A stretch of 64,000 bases of DNA from Novispirillum itersonii subsp. itersonii ATCC 12639 (GCF_000381985.1 NZ_KB907338.1:62001-126000), one strand, 5' to 3'; positions 21,401 to 29,097 are shown, numbered from the stretch's first letter. The notes: generated by a model from the letters alone, not told the origin. Numbers and translations are program-made.

Positions 21401-23233
21401 GACATAGCCCAGCATGGTTTCGATGGTCGGGATCACGCCGCAGGGCGCTTCTGACCCGTCGGCAGGGGCCGACGACGCCGGGCGCATCGGGGCGTTAAAG
21501 TCGGAATACTGCAGCCACCCCCCGCCGTAGTCATAGGTCATGACATGCACGGTATCGACCAGCTCGCCGATCCGCCGCCAGTAGGTATCCAGCCCCTGAT
21601 CGGCGGGGTCCACCGTATCCAGCAGCCGGATCTTCTGCGGGCTGGCCGGGGCGGCGATGCCGATGCTGATGCGGGGCCGGGGGGTTCCGGCGCGCAGGTT
21701 CTTCTGGTACAGGGCCTCGGCCTGTTTCCGCAGCTCTTCCAGCAGGGCGACATAGCCGGGGCCGTCGGCGGCGGACGGGTATTCCCAGTCAATCTCAACC
21801 CCGTCAAAGCCCAGCGTGTCGATGGCGGTCATGATCCGCCGGGCAAAGGTGCGGCGGCGGGCGGGGTCGCGGCTGATCAGCGTAAACAGGTCAGCCGCCG
21901 GCAGAATCTGGCGATTAAGGGCCGCGGCCAGCAGTGTCTGAAGCTGTAGCTGGGTCAGCAGGTCGATATCCTTAAACCACTGCGTCGCCGGGGTGTGCGG
22001 CAGGCTGTCCAGCAGGACGGCAATCTCTTTGGCACCGCTGATGAAAGACAGCCCGCCGAACAGCGATGTGGAAACCGGGTAAAACGACCACGGTCTGGTG
22101 TCGGCTGACCCGTCGCCGTCATAGCGGGGCCAGCGCTGGATGTAAAACTGCGGGGGCTGAAGGCCGGTGGCCGGGACAATATACAGCGAAACGTCGGGAT
22201 TGTTCCCGCCGCGCGGCATGTTGGCCCAGCTTTCCGGCGGGCCGCTGACCCGGCGGACGTCAAAGCTCAGCTCTTTCGGCCAGCCGCCGACGATCAGGTT
22301 GACCTTCAGCTCCGGGTTCAGGCGGCGCAGAAACTGTAACGAGCTGATCTGCCAGTCATCCCCCCAGCTGTCAGAGCTGGCGGGAACACCGTCAACCGTC
22401 ATCGAGAACATGCCGTATGACAGCTCGTTAAGGTGCGAGAACGGCAGATCGCGGATCGAGATCCCGCGTTCATAGGCAAAGTAATTGGCGTAATAGCCCA
22501 GCACCCGGCGGGGCAGCGACGCGCCGCCGACAAGGCCGGTATCGGCCTTTGACACCACCTTCACCGGGCCATCCAGCCCGTGCATGGCGGTGACCACCGC
22601 CACCAGCTCCACCGGTCTGGCGGCGGCGTCGCCCTTCTGTTTGACGCGCACATCGGGCAGCGCCGCCAGACCTTCGATCGAGGCATCGTAAGACATATAC
22701 CGGAAGCTGCTGACATAAGACAGCGACGCCTGCCCCCGGGGCGGAATGCTGGCCGGGCGCTTGTAGTTAAAGTATGTGACCCGGTATTTGTAATAATCCT
22801 CATCCCGGGCGTCTTTGGTCCAGTCGGCGGATGTCCCGTAATAGCCAAGGTCGCTGTCACTGATCGACAGATCACCCCACGGACACAGATAAATGTCTGT
22901 GGCGTATCTTATCTGTTCCGGGGCGTAGGAGAACTTTGACTTCGCCATAGCCCTGCGGAAGATTTCTTCTTTTTTGCTGGTGATGGCCTGCGTTTTTTCC
23001 TCGCAGTCCGGCCCTTCCATCAGCTTTTTATAGTTTTTGTCGTCAGACAGCTCCTCAATGGCTTCTGCCGTCAGGTTTTTCTGGTCTGTGCCCTGACCGA
23101 TCAGGATGTTGGTCCGCAGCTCAAGCTGCGTCAGCTTAATCTCCTGATCGGTGTTGTTGATCAGCACAATCTCGTCAACGCCGGGGGTCTTGACCAGCTT
23201 CCACGAGAGGCCTTTGAACAGAGTCTCTGACAT
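15479..23233 (-). CDS. Giant 2584-residue GH18/propeller/coiled-coil protein, putative toxin-like
   Basis: Residues 1-240 are an unrecognised N-terminal domain with no signal peptide. Residues about 245-770 are a GH18 chitinase-like barrel with LIVGGW, DGVEIDWE at 477-484 (E484 the expected acid; E480 replaces the usual Asp), HVMTYDYGGGW at 563-573, LSLGVPFYGRAV and a terminal GGVMVWDLSGD. Residues about 815-1150 look like a beta-propeller, 1160-1245 resemble ankyrin repeats, and 1262-1295 are an acidic Pro-Asp-Thr linker. Residues 1680-1870 and 1958-2070 are heptad-rich coiled coils around two hydrophobic helices (about 1898-1920 and 1927-1953), as in alpha-helical pore formers. The last 500 residues end in a leucine-rich tail. 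GGAAG precedes the ATG by about 10 bases. Base composition matches the core. Delivery route and target are unknown. Confidence 0.85.
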   Translation of the reverse strand: MSETLFKGLSWKLVKTPGVDEIVLINNTDQEIKLTQLELRTNILIGQGTDQKNLTAEAIEELSDDKNYKKLMEGPDCEEKTQAITSKKEEIFRRAMAKSKFSYAPEQIRYATDIYLCPWGDLSISDSDLGYYGTSADWTKDARDEDYYKYRVTYFNYKRPASIPPRGQASLSYVSSFRYMSYDASIEGLAALPDVRVKQKGDAAARPVELVAVVTAMHGLDGPVKVVSKADTGLVGGASLPRRVLGYYANYFAYERGISIRDLPFSHLNELSYGMFSMTVDGVPASSDSWGDDWQISSLQFLRRLNPELKVNLIVGGWPKELSFDVRRVSGPPESWANMPRGGNNPDVSLYIVPATGLQPPQFYIQRWPRYDGDGSADTRPWSFYPVSTSLFGGLSFISGAKEIAVLLDSLPHTPATQWFKDIDLLTQLQLQTLLAAALNRQILPAADLFTLISRDPARRRTFARRIMTAIDTLGFDGVEIDWEYPSAADGPGYVALLEELRKQAEALYQKNLRAGTPRPRISIGIAAPASPQKIRLLDTVDPADQGLDTYWRRIGELVDTVHVMTYDYGGGWLQYSDFNAPMRPASSAPADGSEAPCGVIPTIETMLGYVNSLCLTRRQLSLGVPFYGRAVYVSSDDKDRPATTSREDWDSGINRPVLKGPAVPGQFNDSSGTYLYSHIVQEMDKGAASPAFPAFKAAPLHPKARAPSLLTSHAGKAMLVTYDNPASVREKVRYARQQGLGGVMVWDLSGDVPVDHPKSLLRAVADELRQERPALRPDTRTAGAAAGPDGQGQFSLAAQAHAALPSRRLWAAARDYGGLRAARALPQADRLLAMAPLPGGRLAVALAAGRVQCLTVDNTSKDRPWVTRMAWLINGEGTGGNATVRALLGLPSGRILALLADGRLLSLAGNADTPADTETIATGLPAGTTAALIPGWGNTALLLLGGAVYLYDPAAGAGTPAVRLLLGGGTAPAVRCAVAMPGGLLVTGGDRTAEIPTVGVWDVSGSAPVLRGSPGRADGEDWGSIAFLTALADGSVAALTAYGNYQVYGPDALAPGHMTPAWCAAARNQQAGRALLALPHGGFLSVTDNAILFWSPQADGGYTLIHRLTPPPAFFLSAAVLDDGGVVISHDTDTLLHIEARGWPRTEATLRGSWDWRYGADRASWLHHLVRAGNTAGLVQALTDGAPADLTTDTPDAPVSLIGAALLSQNADAVPLLAAAGAPLWSAPAVNRISGPVFGEALLARLLPPPLREVVPHTVPTLPDSDPHSPEPPDTDTDLDTDTDTDPALPAPPAVILPPETAAFLSDHPRLGLLMVSTLAPTLPEVARAIQHILQDYAVDDALLAVAAGDGDAALMHLPATEPGKPQDMTAREGLSPALREAVARLKGQRFADDRAFQTALDAVWTDPEKDRPWRRYERDQLISAASHPLRPEAFRLTETPEASAVALHHYGRLLDLGWPVTVKGAPVPLSTAAPVLYSQLMQAGRDALTPDSAQDPVADPQAGGRPLPPAVTNLLLAAPFIAEPLAQAADSLIAGLGQPVRQFSQAEQQANRVSLADLSAVQDPFQALTELDGGVPMAAAALYALVRDRTLSPRGDRPTRAEVLDFIARHNAVDWLPQADPTGLPQADTAWTREALSLPPDPAMLPDQPTDGASPDAVSAGRMGTLLRPPAPVTKDPVDHTKSEFRRQTQFLHEQQMKFKMQAWQNKINFDTGILKQADEELKQAAALRARVANVDLHISTIRSKLDKIDQITTQKTEPMSPKALREAGFVAPTPAGAGDNDPLPPEAFKKLLADEKIRLTDACETTVKGRDALSAEADTLTRKATATQNGRRTSDVRAARAEMREAQRKLTKMQDYAMLAEKAKYYGDKAIDWLQSKGHLSAETAEVLHKVLDISNRVVKFGTALGTIFYGLKQITAMKKGGGLGKMDMVSMGMSIAFTAVSLITEAIWGPEPDPVEEMYKALAEQMEQIQKSLGILSDQITVFSAAVDQRFDELSAQLDGMMRDLSARLDTMAQTIEAGFSVTRQEVRQSTAQVLLALQRGFDAVDRRLDLLGDRLEADVTYLQSMITAGLMTEYEEIDITIEKEETEQLTLPATDRRLSDDPLRLAEYRNRLIGGLRDKLLGLPPKALETSLPAPWLGAWPLAVGATSAAITPAMLDRIGDCYDFYIRRGTGATAQGARVYFSAPYGQKLARRFLWISEKLVPFSLTPALLAADVDALLVTPLRRLTGFLTDLPHSQDFFAALLDDYDQAVAALAAQCETVMPGDIVQGWNLPAGRLQDIPFLTGLICDDVPVLSLSDLAADTVPSNAAVRRAGQLADFDRLLTGPALGWRATRLARTLALAHALGVAALSLKEDADGGTVTLWVSFQGASLPVAQIIMLAGRVVDSDLLMPGNALPTKIARACRAVQGQAIDARNRRMIAETGPQRADLDAAVGRLCLFMGLAGLSEAGMAETLSLLWSSGRIEAYLAAQADLARSRRDGDPRRWVFSPPLPVLLRSSTETNARDRLTAALTGLAALPPQDSRRDPVPARMLADLKAVQDQAEAHLARLRSIPVPELPELAGLDGLAGLAKLPELAGA

Positions 23234-23399
23234 GATGACGCTTCCATAGGGTGAACGCCTGTCCCCCTTGGGGTGAGCAGACGGGGATGTGACAGCCTAT
23301 GGACGCGAATAGTACAGAAGATCTAGGCGGGGAATGGGGAAATAAAAGCAGAGATATTTCAGAAAAAACGGTTTTCTCGATTTATGCCGCTCTGCGGAC

Positions 23400-23485
23400 T
23401 GACAGTTTTTGACAGATTATCGTGTTAAGACCCCTGACTGTGACCTGATGTGATCTTTTATGACAAAATCTGTCACTTTCTGTCA
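23400..23485. promoter_or_regulatory. Inverted TGACAG-N4-TGACAG operator-like array
   Basis: TGACAGTTTTTGACAG (23400-23415) and, 54 bp away on the opposite strand, TGACAGAAAGTGACAG (23470-23485) have exactly the same half-sites and spacing in inverted orientation. They lie 167-252 bp upstream of the giant gene's start. The 352-bp gap 23234-23585 holds no gene, is AT-rich, and is the only promoter region available to that gene. The binding protein is unknown. Confidence 0.55.
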
Positions 23486-23585
23486 CTTTGCGGCCCCTGA
23501 CCGGTCCCTCAGGCGTCCGGCCCGCCCGGCGCAATGCTCTTTTTAAGAGATTTTTATCATTAAAGCGCGCCATGATGGTTTTCCG

Positions 23586-24821
23586 TCAGCGCGCCACATC
23601 CACCCGGATCAGGGCGCCGTCGCTTTCGTCGGTCAGCAGCATGACGCTGCCATCGCGGGCCACCGCCACATCGCGGATGCGGGCGGTGCCGTCGAAGTAG
23701 CGGGCCTCGCCGGTGACAAGGCTGCCGCCACTGCCGGATCCCCCGCCGGGCCCGCTGGCCGGGTCCAGCGTCAGGCGGACCAGCGCCTGCGCCCCCAGCC
23801 CGGCGATCAGCAGGCTGCCGCGCCAGCCGGGGATGCGGTCGGCGGTGTAAAACGCCATGCCGCCGGGGGCGATCACCGGGTCCCAGTAATAGACCGGCTG
23901 CTCCAGGCCATCCTGCGCGGTTTTGCCGCCGCCGACGGCGCTGCCGCTGTATTCCTGCCCATAGGTGATTACCGGCCAGCCGTAATTTTTGCCCTGCTGC
24001 GGGTGGTTCAGCTCGTCACCGCCCCGGGGGCCGTGTTCCACCGTCCACAGGGTGCCGTCGGGGGCCAGTGCTGCCCCCTGCACGTTGCGGTGGCCGACCG
24101 ACCAGACCTCCGGCAGGCCACCGGGAAAGGCCGGGGTGGCCTGCATCGGCCCGCCGTCGGGCGAGATCCTGACCACTTTGCCCAGATGCGTCGCCGGGTC
24201 CTGCGCCAGTGGCCGCGCCGCCCGGTCTGACCGTTCGCCGGTGGTGACAAACAGCCCGCCGTCGCGGTCAAACACCAGCCGCGAGCCAAAATGCAGCCGC
24301 GACCGCCACGCCGGGGTCTGCCGGAAGATCACCCGCACGTCGGTCAGCCTGCTGCCATCGGCGGCAAGGGTGCCGGTGGCGACCGCCGTGCCGTTGCCGT
24401 CGCTGCCCCGGGGCTCGGCATAGCTCCACCACACCCGGCGGGTGGTGGCAAAGTCGTCGCGCACCGCCACATCCAGCAGCCCGCCCTGACCGTCGGCGTC
24501 CACCTCCGGCAGTCCGGCCACCGGGGCCGACAGGGTGCCGTCGGCCCGCACCAGACGCAGGCGGCCGGGCCGTTCCGTCACCAGCCAGCCGCCGTCGGGC
24601 AGCTCTGCCATGCCCCACGGGTGTTCCAGACCGGCGGCAACCACGCTGTGCTGAAGGCGGGTGGTGTCGGCAATCACCGGGGCGCGGGTCTGGCCGGGGA
24701 AGGCCGGGCGCTGGGCGGCGGCATTGGGCGGGGTATCATTGAAGTCACCGGCCACGGTGGGGGTGGGCAGCAGCAGCAGGACGGCAAGCAGGGCGGGGCG
24801 GGTCATCGCGGGCAGGTCCAT
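23586..24821 (-). CDS. PQQ-dependent soluble aldose dehydrogenase family (YliI/Asd-type)
   Basis: About 411 residues from ATG 24821, with a hydrophobic signal peptide (MTRPALLAVLLLLPTPTVAG) for the periplasm. The blades carry LEHPWGMAELPDGGWLVTERPGRLRL, a conserved GLLDVAVRDDFA, RSRLHFGSRLVFDRDGGLFVTTGER, GHRNVQGAALAPDGTLWTVEHGPRGGDELN and NYGWPVITYGQEYSG, which together identify the six-bladed soluble aldose sugar dehydrogenase family using PQQ and calcium. Upstream starts (24914, 24848) would precede the signal peptide with non-typical sequence; 24806 is an equally possible start. It may oxidise sugars, perhaps those released by the neighbouring GH18-type protein, but no operon link exists. 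No pqq synthesis gene is in the window. Confidence 0.88.
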   Translation of the reverse strand: MDLPAMTRPALLAVLLLLPTPTVAGDFNDTPPNAAAQRPAFPGQTRAPVIADTTRLQHSVVAAGLEHPWGMAELPDGGWLVTERPGRLRLVRADGTLSAPVAGLPEVDADGQGGLLDVAVRDDFATTRRVWWSYAEPRGSDGNGTAVATGTLAADGSRLTDVRVIFRQTPAWRSRLHFGSRLVFDRDGGLFVTTGERSDRAARPLAQDPATHLGKVVRISPDGGPMQATPAFPGGLPEVWSVGHRNVQGAALAPDGTLWTVEHGPRGGDELNHPQQGKNYGWPVITYGQEYSGSAVGGGKTAQDGLEQPVYYWDPVIAPGGMAFYTADRIPGWRGSLLIAGLGAQALVRLTLDPASGPGGGSGSGGSLVTGEARYFDGTARIRDVAVARDGSVMLLTDESDGALIRVDVAR

Positions 24822-24980
24822 CGCTGAAAGGGGATCCGGCCTTCCCATATGCGGGCAGGACCGGCGGTTGCAAGGGGGGGCATCCACACTGCCCGACCCG
24901 CCCCGGTCTGCCAACCGGGACCGATTACCGTCAGGCCGCAGGCGGGTGGGGGGCAGCAGCGGCAGGGCTCCCGGCCCCTG

Positions 24981-25106
24981 CCCTCCTGCTCCTGCTCCTG
25001 CTCCTGCTTCTCTCCCCCTCCCTCTTTCCTCTTTCCTCTTTCCTCTTTCCCTTCTGCTCCTGCTCCTCTCCCTCCTCCTCTCCCTCCTTCTCTTCCTCTT
25101 CCCTCT
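24981..25106. repeat. Polypyrimidine tract of about 125 bp
   Basis: Apart from repeated G in CTCCTG units, the + strand is almost pure C/T with CTCCTG and CTTTC micro-repeats. Such polypurine-polypyrimidine tracts can form triplex DNA. It lies in the gene-poor stretch 24822-25529 between the sugar dehydrogenase and DUF779 genes, immediately before the 33-bp array. Confidence 0.8.
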
Positions 25107-25113
25107 GCGGCGC

Positions 25114-25350
25114 GAGTTCCGCTTTTTCGGCAGTTAAAGGGGGGTGCAGTTCCGTACTCGGGACAGTTAAAGGGGGGGGCAGTTCCGTACTCGGGGCGCT
25201 TAAAGGGGGGTGCAGTTCCGTACTCGGGGCGCTTAAAGGGGGGTGCAGTTCCGTACTCGGGGCAGTTAAAGGGGGGGGCAGTTCCGTACTCGGGACAGTT
25301 AAAGAGGGGGGCAGTTCCGTCTTTTGGGCCCTTAAACGACGCTCAGTTTC
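25114..25350. repeat. 33-bp tandem repeat array, about seven units
   Basis: The TTAAA (mostly TTAAAG) anchor recurs at 25134, 25167, 25200, 25233, 25266, 25299 and 25332, exactly every 33 bp. The unit is CAGTTAAAGGGGGGGG followed by CAGTTCCGTACTCGG, with degenerate end units. Because 33 is a multiple of 3, the + strand can be read as an 11-residue repeat (LKGGAVPYSGQ), but the frame comes out of the polypyrimidine tract without a credible start, so coding is doubtful. There is no spacer variation, so it is not a CRISPR array. Confidence 0.9.
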
Positions 25351-25529
25351 ACATATGGACGAATGATTTTCTGGTAATGCATTGAAAAATCGAAAGATTA
25401 AAAAAAGACCAGACGTGACGTAAGGGGAAGATGGGTGCCGAAAATGTCACGGGCGACCCCTTCCGCGCCGAAAGGGCCGCCCGTGTCCCCCGCAGCAGAA
25501 ACCGGGGTGGGGGGGGAAAGGGGGCTCCC

Positions 25530-25907
25530 TCACGGGTCGCCCTGTGCATCCAGCGCCGCTGCCTCGGCATCGGTGAACACCCGCGACCGGGTCAGAAAGC
25601 GCAGCCCGTCCGCCCCTTCCAGCGAGAACATGCCGCCCCGGCCCGGCACCACGTCAATCGTCAGCTGGGTATGCCGCCAGTATTCAAACTGGGCGCGGCC
25701 CATATAAAACGGGCAGCCGCCGATCTGGCCCAGCAGCACATCGCTGTCGCCGGTGATGAAGTCGCCCAGCGCATAACACATCGGCGCGCTGCCGTCGCAG
25801 CAGCCGCCGGACTGATGAAACATCAGCGGCCCGTGCCTGCGGTGCAGCACGGCGATCAGGTCAAGGGCGGCCGGGGTCGCCAGCACGCGGGGCGGTGGGG
25901 TGGGCAT
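25530..25907 (-). CDS. DUF779 protein of the alcohol/aldehyde oxidation locus
   Basis: A 125-residue protein of the DUF779 family: HGPLMFHQSGGCCDGSAPMCY near residues 27-47, then GDVLLGQIGGCPFYMGRAQFEYWRHTQLTIDV-type sequence. The conserved CC, C and H residues suggest a metal or redox site. DUF779 genes are commonly beside acetaldehyde dehydrogenase genes, and here the two preceding genes on the same strand encode an iron alcohol dehydrogenase and an aldehyde dehydrogenase. ATG 25907 is preferred over the ORF start at 25952 because AGAGAGAA precedes it. The molecular function is not known. Confidence 0.88.
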   Translation of the reverse strand: MPTPPPRVLATPAALDLIAVLHRRHGPLMFHQSGGCCDGSAPMCYALGDFITGDSDVLLGQIGGCPFYMGRAQFEYWRHTQLTIDVVPGRGGMFSLEGADGLRFLTRSRVFTDAEAAALDAQGDP

Positions 25908-26006
25908 GGCCTGTTCTCTCTGATGTGTGTGTCTCTGGCTGACCTCTGACAAAAAAAGCAGGGGGACACCCGGAAGTGCCCCCCTGAGGTGGGGAGGAAA
26001 ACCCGG

Positions 26007-27158
26007 TTATGCCGCCGCGCGGAAGATCGCCTCGATATCCGCCTGATCCGCCGGGCGGGGGTTGGTCAGGCCGCAGGCATCTTTCAGGGCATTGGCCGCC
26101 AGCACCGGGATGTCGGCATCCTTCAGCCCCAGTTCGGTCAGCCCGGCGGGGATGCCGATATCGGCGGACAGGCGGCGGATGGCCGCCAGCGCGGCGGCGG
26201 CCCCGTCGGCATCCGACAGCCCGGCCACCGGCTCGCCCATCGCGGCGGCGACGTCCTTCAGGCGGGCGGCGCTGGTCTGCACGTTAAAGGCCTCGACATG
26301 CGGCAGCAGCACGGCGTTACAGACCCCGTGCGGCAGGTCATAAAACCCGCCAAGCTGATGGGCCATGGCATGCACATAGCCCAGCGAGGCATTGTTAAAG
26401 GCCATCCCGGCCAGAAACTGCGCATAGGCCATCGCTTCCCGCGCGGCCAGATCATCGCCGTGGGCCACCGCCTGCCGCAGGTTGGCGGCAATCAGGCTGA
26501 CCGCCTTCAGGGCACAGGCATCGGTGATCGGGGTGGCGGCGGTGGAGACATAGGCCTCGACGGCGTGGGTCAGGGCATCCATGCCGGTGGCGGCGGTCAG
26601 GCCCGGCGGCTTGGCCAGCATCAGGTCGGGGTCGTTGACCGACAGCACCGGGGTGACGTGCTTATCGACGATGGCCATTTTGACGTGGCGGGCCTCGTCC
26701 GTGATGATGCAGAAGCGGGTCATCTCGCTGGCGGTCCCGGCGGTGGTGTTGATCGCCACCAGCGGCACCTGCGGCTTTGCCGAGCGGTCAACGCCTTCAT
26801 AGTCGGCGATGGATCCGCCGTTGGCGGCGCACAGGGCGATGCCTTTGGCACAGTCATGCGGCGACCCGCCGCCAAGAGAGACCACAACGTTACAGTCATT
26901 GGCCCGCAGCAGGGCCAGCCCGGCATCAACATTGGCGATGGTGGGGTTGGGCTTGGCCCCGTCAAAAACGGTGACGGTCAGGCCTGCGGCCTCCAGCAGG
27001 GCGGCGACCTTACCGGCAACGCCGATTTTGGCCAGCACGGCATCGGTGACGATCAGGGCGCGGCTGTAGCCGTAGCTTCTGATCCGGGCGACGGCATCGG
27101 TCAGACAGCCGGAGCCCATCAGGTTGACGGACGGAATATAAAACGCGGTCTGGGTCAT
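26007..27158 (-). CDS. Iron-containing alcohol dehydrogenase
   Basis: A 383-residue group III (iron-activated) NAD-dependent alcohol dehydrogenase. Visible are the [14 protein letters not shown] dinucleotide loop, [27 protein letters not shown] with two metal ligands (Asp-xxx-His region), and [19 protein letters not shown] with the two further histidines. It would interconvert primary alcohols (ethanol or a related diol) and aldehydes in the cytoplasm. GGGGGAG precedes ATG 27158, so the longer frame to 27233 is rejected. It lies between the aldehyde dehydrogenase and DUF779 genes on one strand; the three probably share the sigma-54 promoter at 28891. The gap to the aldehyde dehydrogenase gene is 129 bp and contains a hairpin. 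Confidence 0.93.
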   Translation of the reverse strand: MTQTAFYIPSVNLMGSGCLTDAVARIRSYGYSRALIVTDAVLAKIGVAGKVAALLEAAGLTVTVFDGAKPNPTIANVDAGLALLRANDCNVVVSLGGGSPHDCAKGIALCAANGGSIADYEGVDRSAKPQVPLVAINTTAGTASEMTRFCIITDEARHVKMAIVDKHVTPVLSVNDPDLMLAKPPGLTAATGMDALTHAVEAYVSTAATPITDACALKAVSLIAANLRQAVAHGDDLAAREAMAYAQFLAGMAFNNASLGYVHAMAHQLGGFYDLPHGVCNAVLLPHVEAFNVQTSAARLKDVAAAMGEPVAGLSDADGAAAALAAIRRLSADIGIPAGLTELGLKDADIPVLAANALKDACGLTNPRPADQADIEAIFRAAA

Positions 27159-27195
27159 GGGTGTGGTCTCCCCCTTATGAAGACGGTTTTTATCC

Positions 27196-27238
27196 GGGTG
27201 CGGGGGATGGGGGGGGAGGGGTCCGCACCCCATCCCCC
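27196..27238 (-). other. Overlapping GC hairpins between aldehyde and alcohol dehydrogenase genes
   Basis: GGGTGCGG (27196-27203) can pair with CCGCACCC (27223-27230), while GGGGGATGGGG can pair with the overlapping CCCCATCCCCC. The two stems exclude each other. They may trim or attenuate the mRNA between the two cistrons. Confidence 0.45.
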
Positions 27239-27287
27239 CCGGCTCCCCGGTTCCCCCGGTCTTTAGACCCCGGAAGGTCTGACAGGC

Positions 27288-28808
27288 TTAAAAGAACCCG
27301 AGCGCCTTCGGGCTGTAGCTGACCAGCAGGTTTTTGGTCTGCTGGTAGTGGTCAAGCATCATGGCGTGGGTTTCGCGCCCGATGCCGGACTGCTTGTACC
27401 CGCCGAACGCGGCATGGGCCGGGTACAGGTGATAGCAGTTGGTCCACACCCGGCCTGCCTTGATGCCCCGGCCAAAGCGGTAGGCGCGGTTGCCGTCGCG
27501 GGTCCATACCCCCGACCCCAGCCCGTACAGGGTATCGTTGGCGATGTGCAGGGCTTCTTCCTCGTCCTTAAAGGTGGTGACCGCCACCACCGGGCCGAAG
27601 ATCTCTTCCTGAAAGATCCGCATGCGGTTGTGGCCCTTAAACACGGTCGGACGGACGTAATAGCCCCCCGACAGGTCCCCGCCCAGATCAGCGGCCCCGC
27701 CCCCGGCCAGCACCGTTGCCCCTTCGTCCTTGCCGATACCGATGTAAGACAGGATCTTCTCAAGCTGTTCAGACGAGGCCTGCGCCCCGATCATGGTGTC
27801 GGTATCCAGCGGGTTGCCCTGCTTGATCGCCGCCACGCGGGCCAGCGCCCGTTCCATAAAGCGGTCATAGATTGACTCGTGGATCAGGGCCCGCGACGGG
27901 CAGGTGCAGACCTCGCCCTGATTCAGCGCGAACATCACAAACCCTTCAATCGCCTTGTCGAAGAAGTCATCATCGGCGGCGGCAACGTCAGAGAAGAAGA
28001 TGTTGGGCGACTTGCCGCCCAGCTCCAGCGTCACCGGGATCAGGTTCTGGCTGGCGTACTGCATGATCAGGCGGCCGGTGCTGGTCTCGCCGGTAAAGGC
28101 GATTTTGGCAATGCGCGGGCTGGATGCCAGCGGCTTGCCCGCCTCGACCCCAAAGCCGTTGACCACGTTGATCACCCCGGCGGGCAGAATGTCGGCGATC
28201 AGCTCCATCAGCACCAGAATCCCGACCGGGGTCTGTTCCGCCGGCTTCAGCACCACGCAGTTGCCCGCCGCAATCGCCGGGGCCAGCTTCCAGGCCGCCA
28301 TCAGGATCGGAAAGTTCCAGGGGATGATCTGGCCGACCACGCCAAGGGGCTCGTGCAGGTGATAGGCGACGGTGTCAGAATCCAGCTCCGCCAGGCTGCC
28401 TTCCTGCGCCCGGATGCACGACGCAAAATAACGGAAGTGGTCAATCGCCAGCGGAATATCGGCGGCCAGCGTCTCGCGGATCGGCTTGCCGTTATCCACC
28501 GTCTCGGCATAGGCCAGCTTTTCAAGGTTGGCTTCCATGCGGTCGGCGATGCGGGTCATCACCAGCGCCCGCTGGGCAACACTGGTGTGGCCCCACGCCG
28601 GGGCGGCGGCATGGGCGGCATCCAGCGCCAGCTCGATATCTTCAGCAGTGGACCGCGCCGCCTGACAGAACACCTTGCCGGTGGTCGGCGTCGCATTGTC
28701 AAAATACTGGCCCTTCACCGGGGCAACCCATTGCCCGCCGATAAAGTTGTCGTAACGGGCCTTGAACTGCACCGGGGCATCAGCGGATCCGGGGGCGGCA
28801 TACAGCAT
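27288..28808 (-). CDS. aldB: NAD-dependent aldehyde dehydrogenase (AldB/ExaC type)
   Basis: A 506-residue class 3-type aldehyde dehydrogenase, the exact size of AldB/ExaC acetaldehyde dehydrogenases. It has [32 protein letters not shown], the general-base glutamate in LELGGKSPN, the catalytic cysteine in [13 protein letters not shown], and [10 protein letters not shown]. It oxidises acetaldehyde or similar aldehydes to acids. AGGGAG lies just before ATG 28808; the frame upstream to 29441 is non-coding hairpin DNA. It is first in a locus with Fe-alcohol dehydrogenase and DUF779, behind a sigma-54 promoter and palindromic enhancer, and faces the acoR-like regulator. This gives a coherent alcohol-to-acid pathway switched on by substrate. 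Confidence 0.95.
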   Translation of the reverse strand: MLYAAPGSADAPVQFKARYDNFIGGQWVAPVKGQYFDNATPTTGKVFCQAARSTAEDIELALDAAHAAAPAWGHTSVAQRALVMTRIADRMEANLEKLAYAETVDNGKPIRETLAADIPLAIDHFRYFASCIRAQEGSLAELDSDTVAYHLHEPLGVVGQIIPWNFPILMAAWKLAPAIAAGNCVVLKPAEQTPVGILVLMELIADILPAGVINVVNGFGVEAGKPLASSPRIAKIAFTGETSTGRLIMQYASQNLIPVTLELGGKSPNIFFSDVAAADDDFFDKAIEGFVMFALNQGEVCTCPSRALIHESIYDRFMERALARVAAIKQGNPLDTDTMIGAQASSEQLEKILSYIGIGKDEGATVLAGGGAADLGGDLSGGYYVRPTVFKGHNRMRIFQEEIFGPVVAVTTFKDEEEALHIANDTLYGLGSGVWTRDGNRAYRFGRGIKAGRVWTNCYHLYPAHAAFGGYKQSGIGRETHAMMLDHYQQTKNLLVSYSPKALGFF

Positions 28809-28890
28809 GAACGGTACTCCCTGTGATTTCTTGTGTCTGTGACTTCTTGTGTCGCGGTCCGGCGTTTCCTCACCGGGCTGCTGAACACTC

Positions 28891-28906
28891 CGCACAGGGC
28901 ATGCCA
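28891..28906 (-). promoter_or_regulatory. Sigma-54 promoter for the aldehyde dehydrogenase operon
   Basis: Read on the minus strand, TGGCATGCCCTGTGCG has the -24 GG and -12 GC elements at the correct spacing and matches 14 of the 16 positions of TGGCAYRNNNNTTGCW. The start point would lie about 65-75 bp before ATG 28808. The divergent gene encodes a sigma-54 activator with an intact GAFTGA loop. Confidence 0.75.
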
Positions 28907-28949
28907 GACGGAAATCGCGCTTTTTCAGTCTGTTACTGCGCCCGCAGCA

Positions 28950-28985
28950 TGTCCCGCCACGGGACAGGTGTGTCAAAACGGGACA
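28950..28985. promoter_or_regulatory. Palindromic activator (AcoR-type) binding sites
   Basis: TGTCCCGCCACGGGACA (28950-28966) is a perfect 17-bp palindrome. A weaker copy with a CGGGACA right half follows directly (28969-28985). They lie 45-95 bp upstream of the sigma-54 promoter, a normal enhancer distance, in the divergent region shared with the acoR-like gene. Confidence 0.7.
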
Positions 28986-29097
28986 GTTGCGCCGCACACA
29001 CAGGAAACCGTTGCGCTGCACCGCCGCTGTCCCCGACACTCGGACAACGCAGGGTTTCGGGGCGTTTTCCTGGAGAGGCTGCTTTTGGGGGAGGCTG

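Noticed and set aside
25114-25350. CRISPR array
   Set aside because: The 33-bp units are contiguous with no unique spacers and no cas genes nearby.
24849-25385. Secreted repeat protein (11-residue LKGGAVPYSGQ repeats)
   Set aside because: The frame begins in and reads through the polypyrimidine tract, has no ribosome site or signal peptide, and is explained by a repeat length divisible by three.
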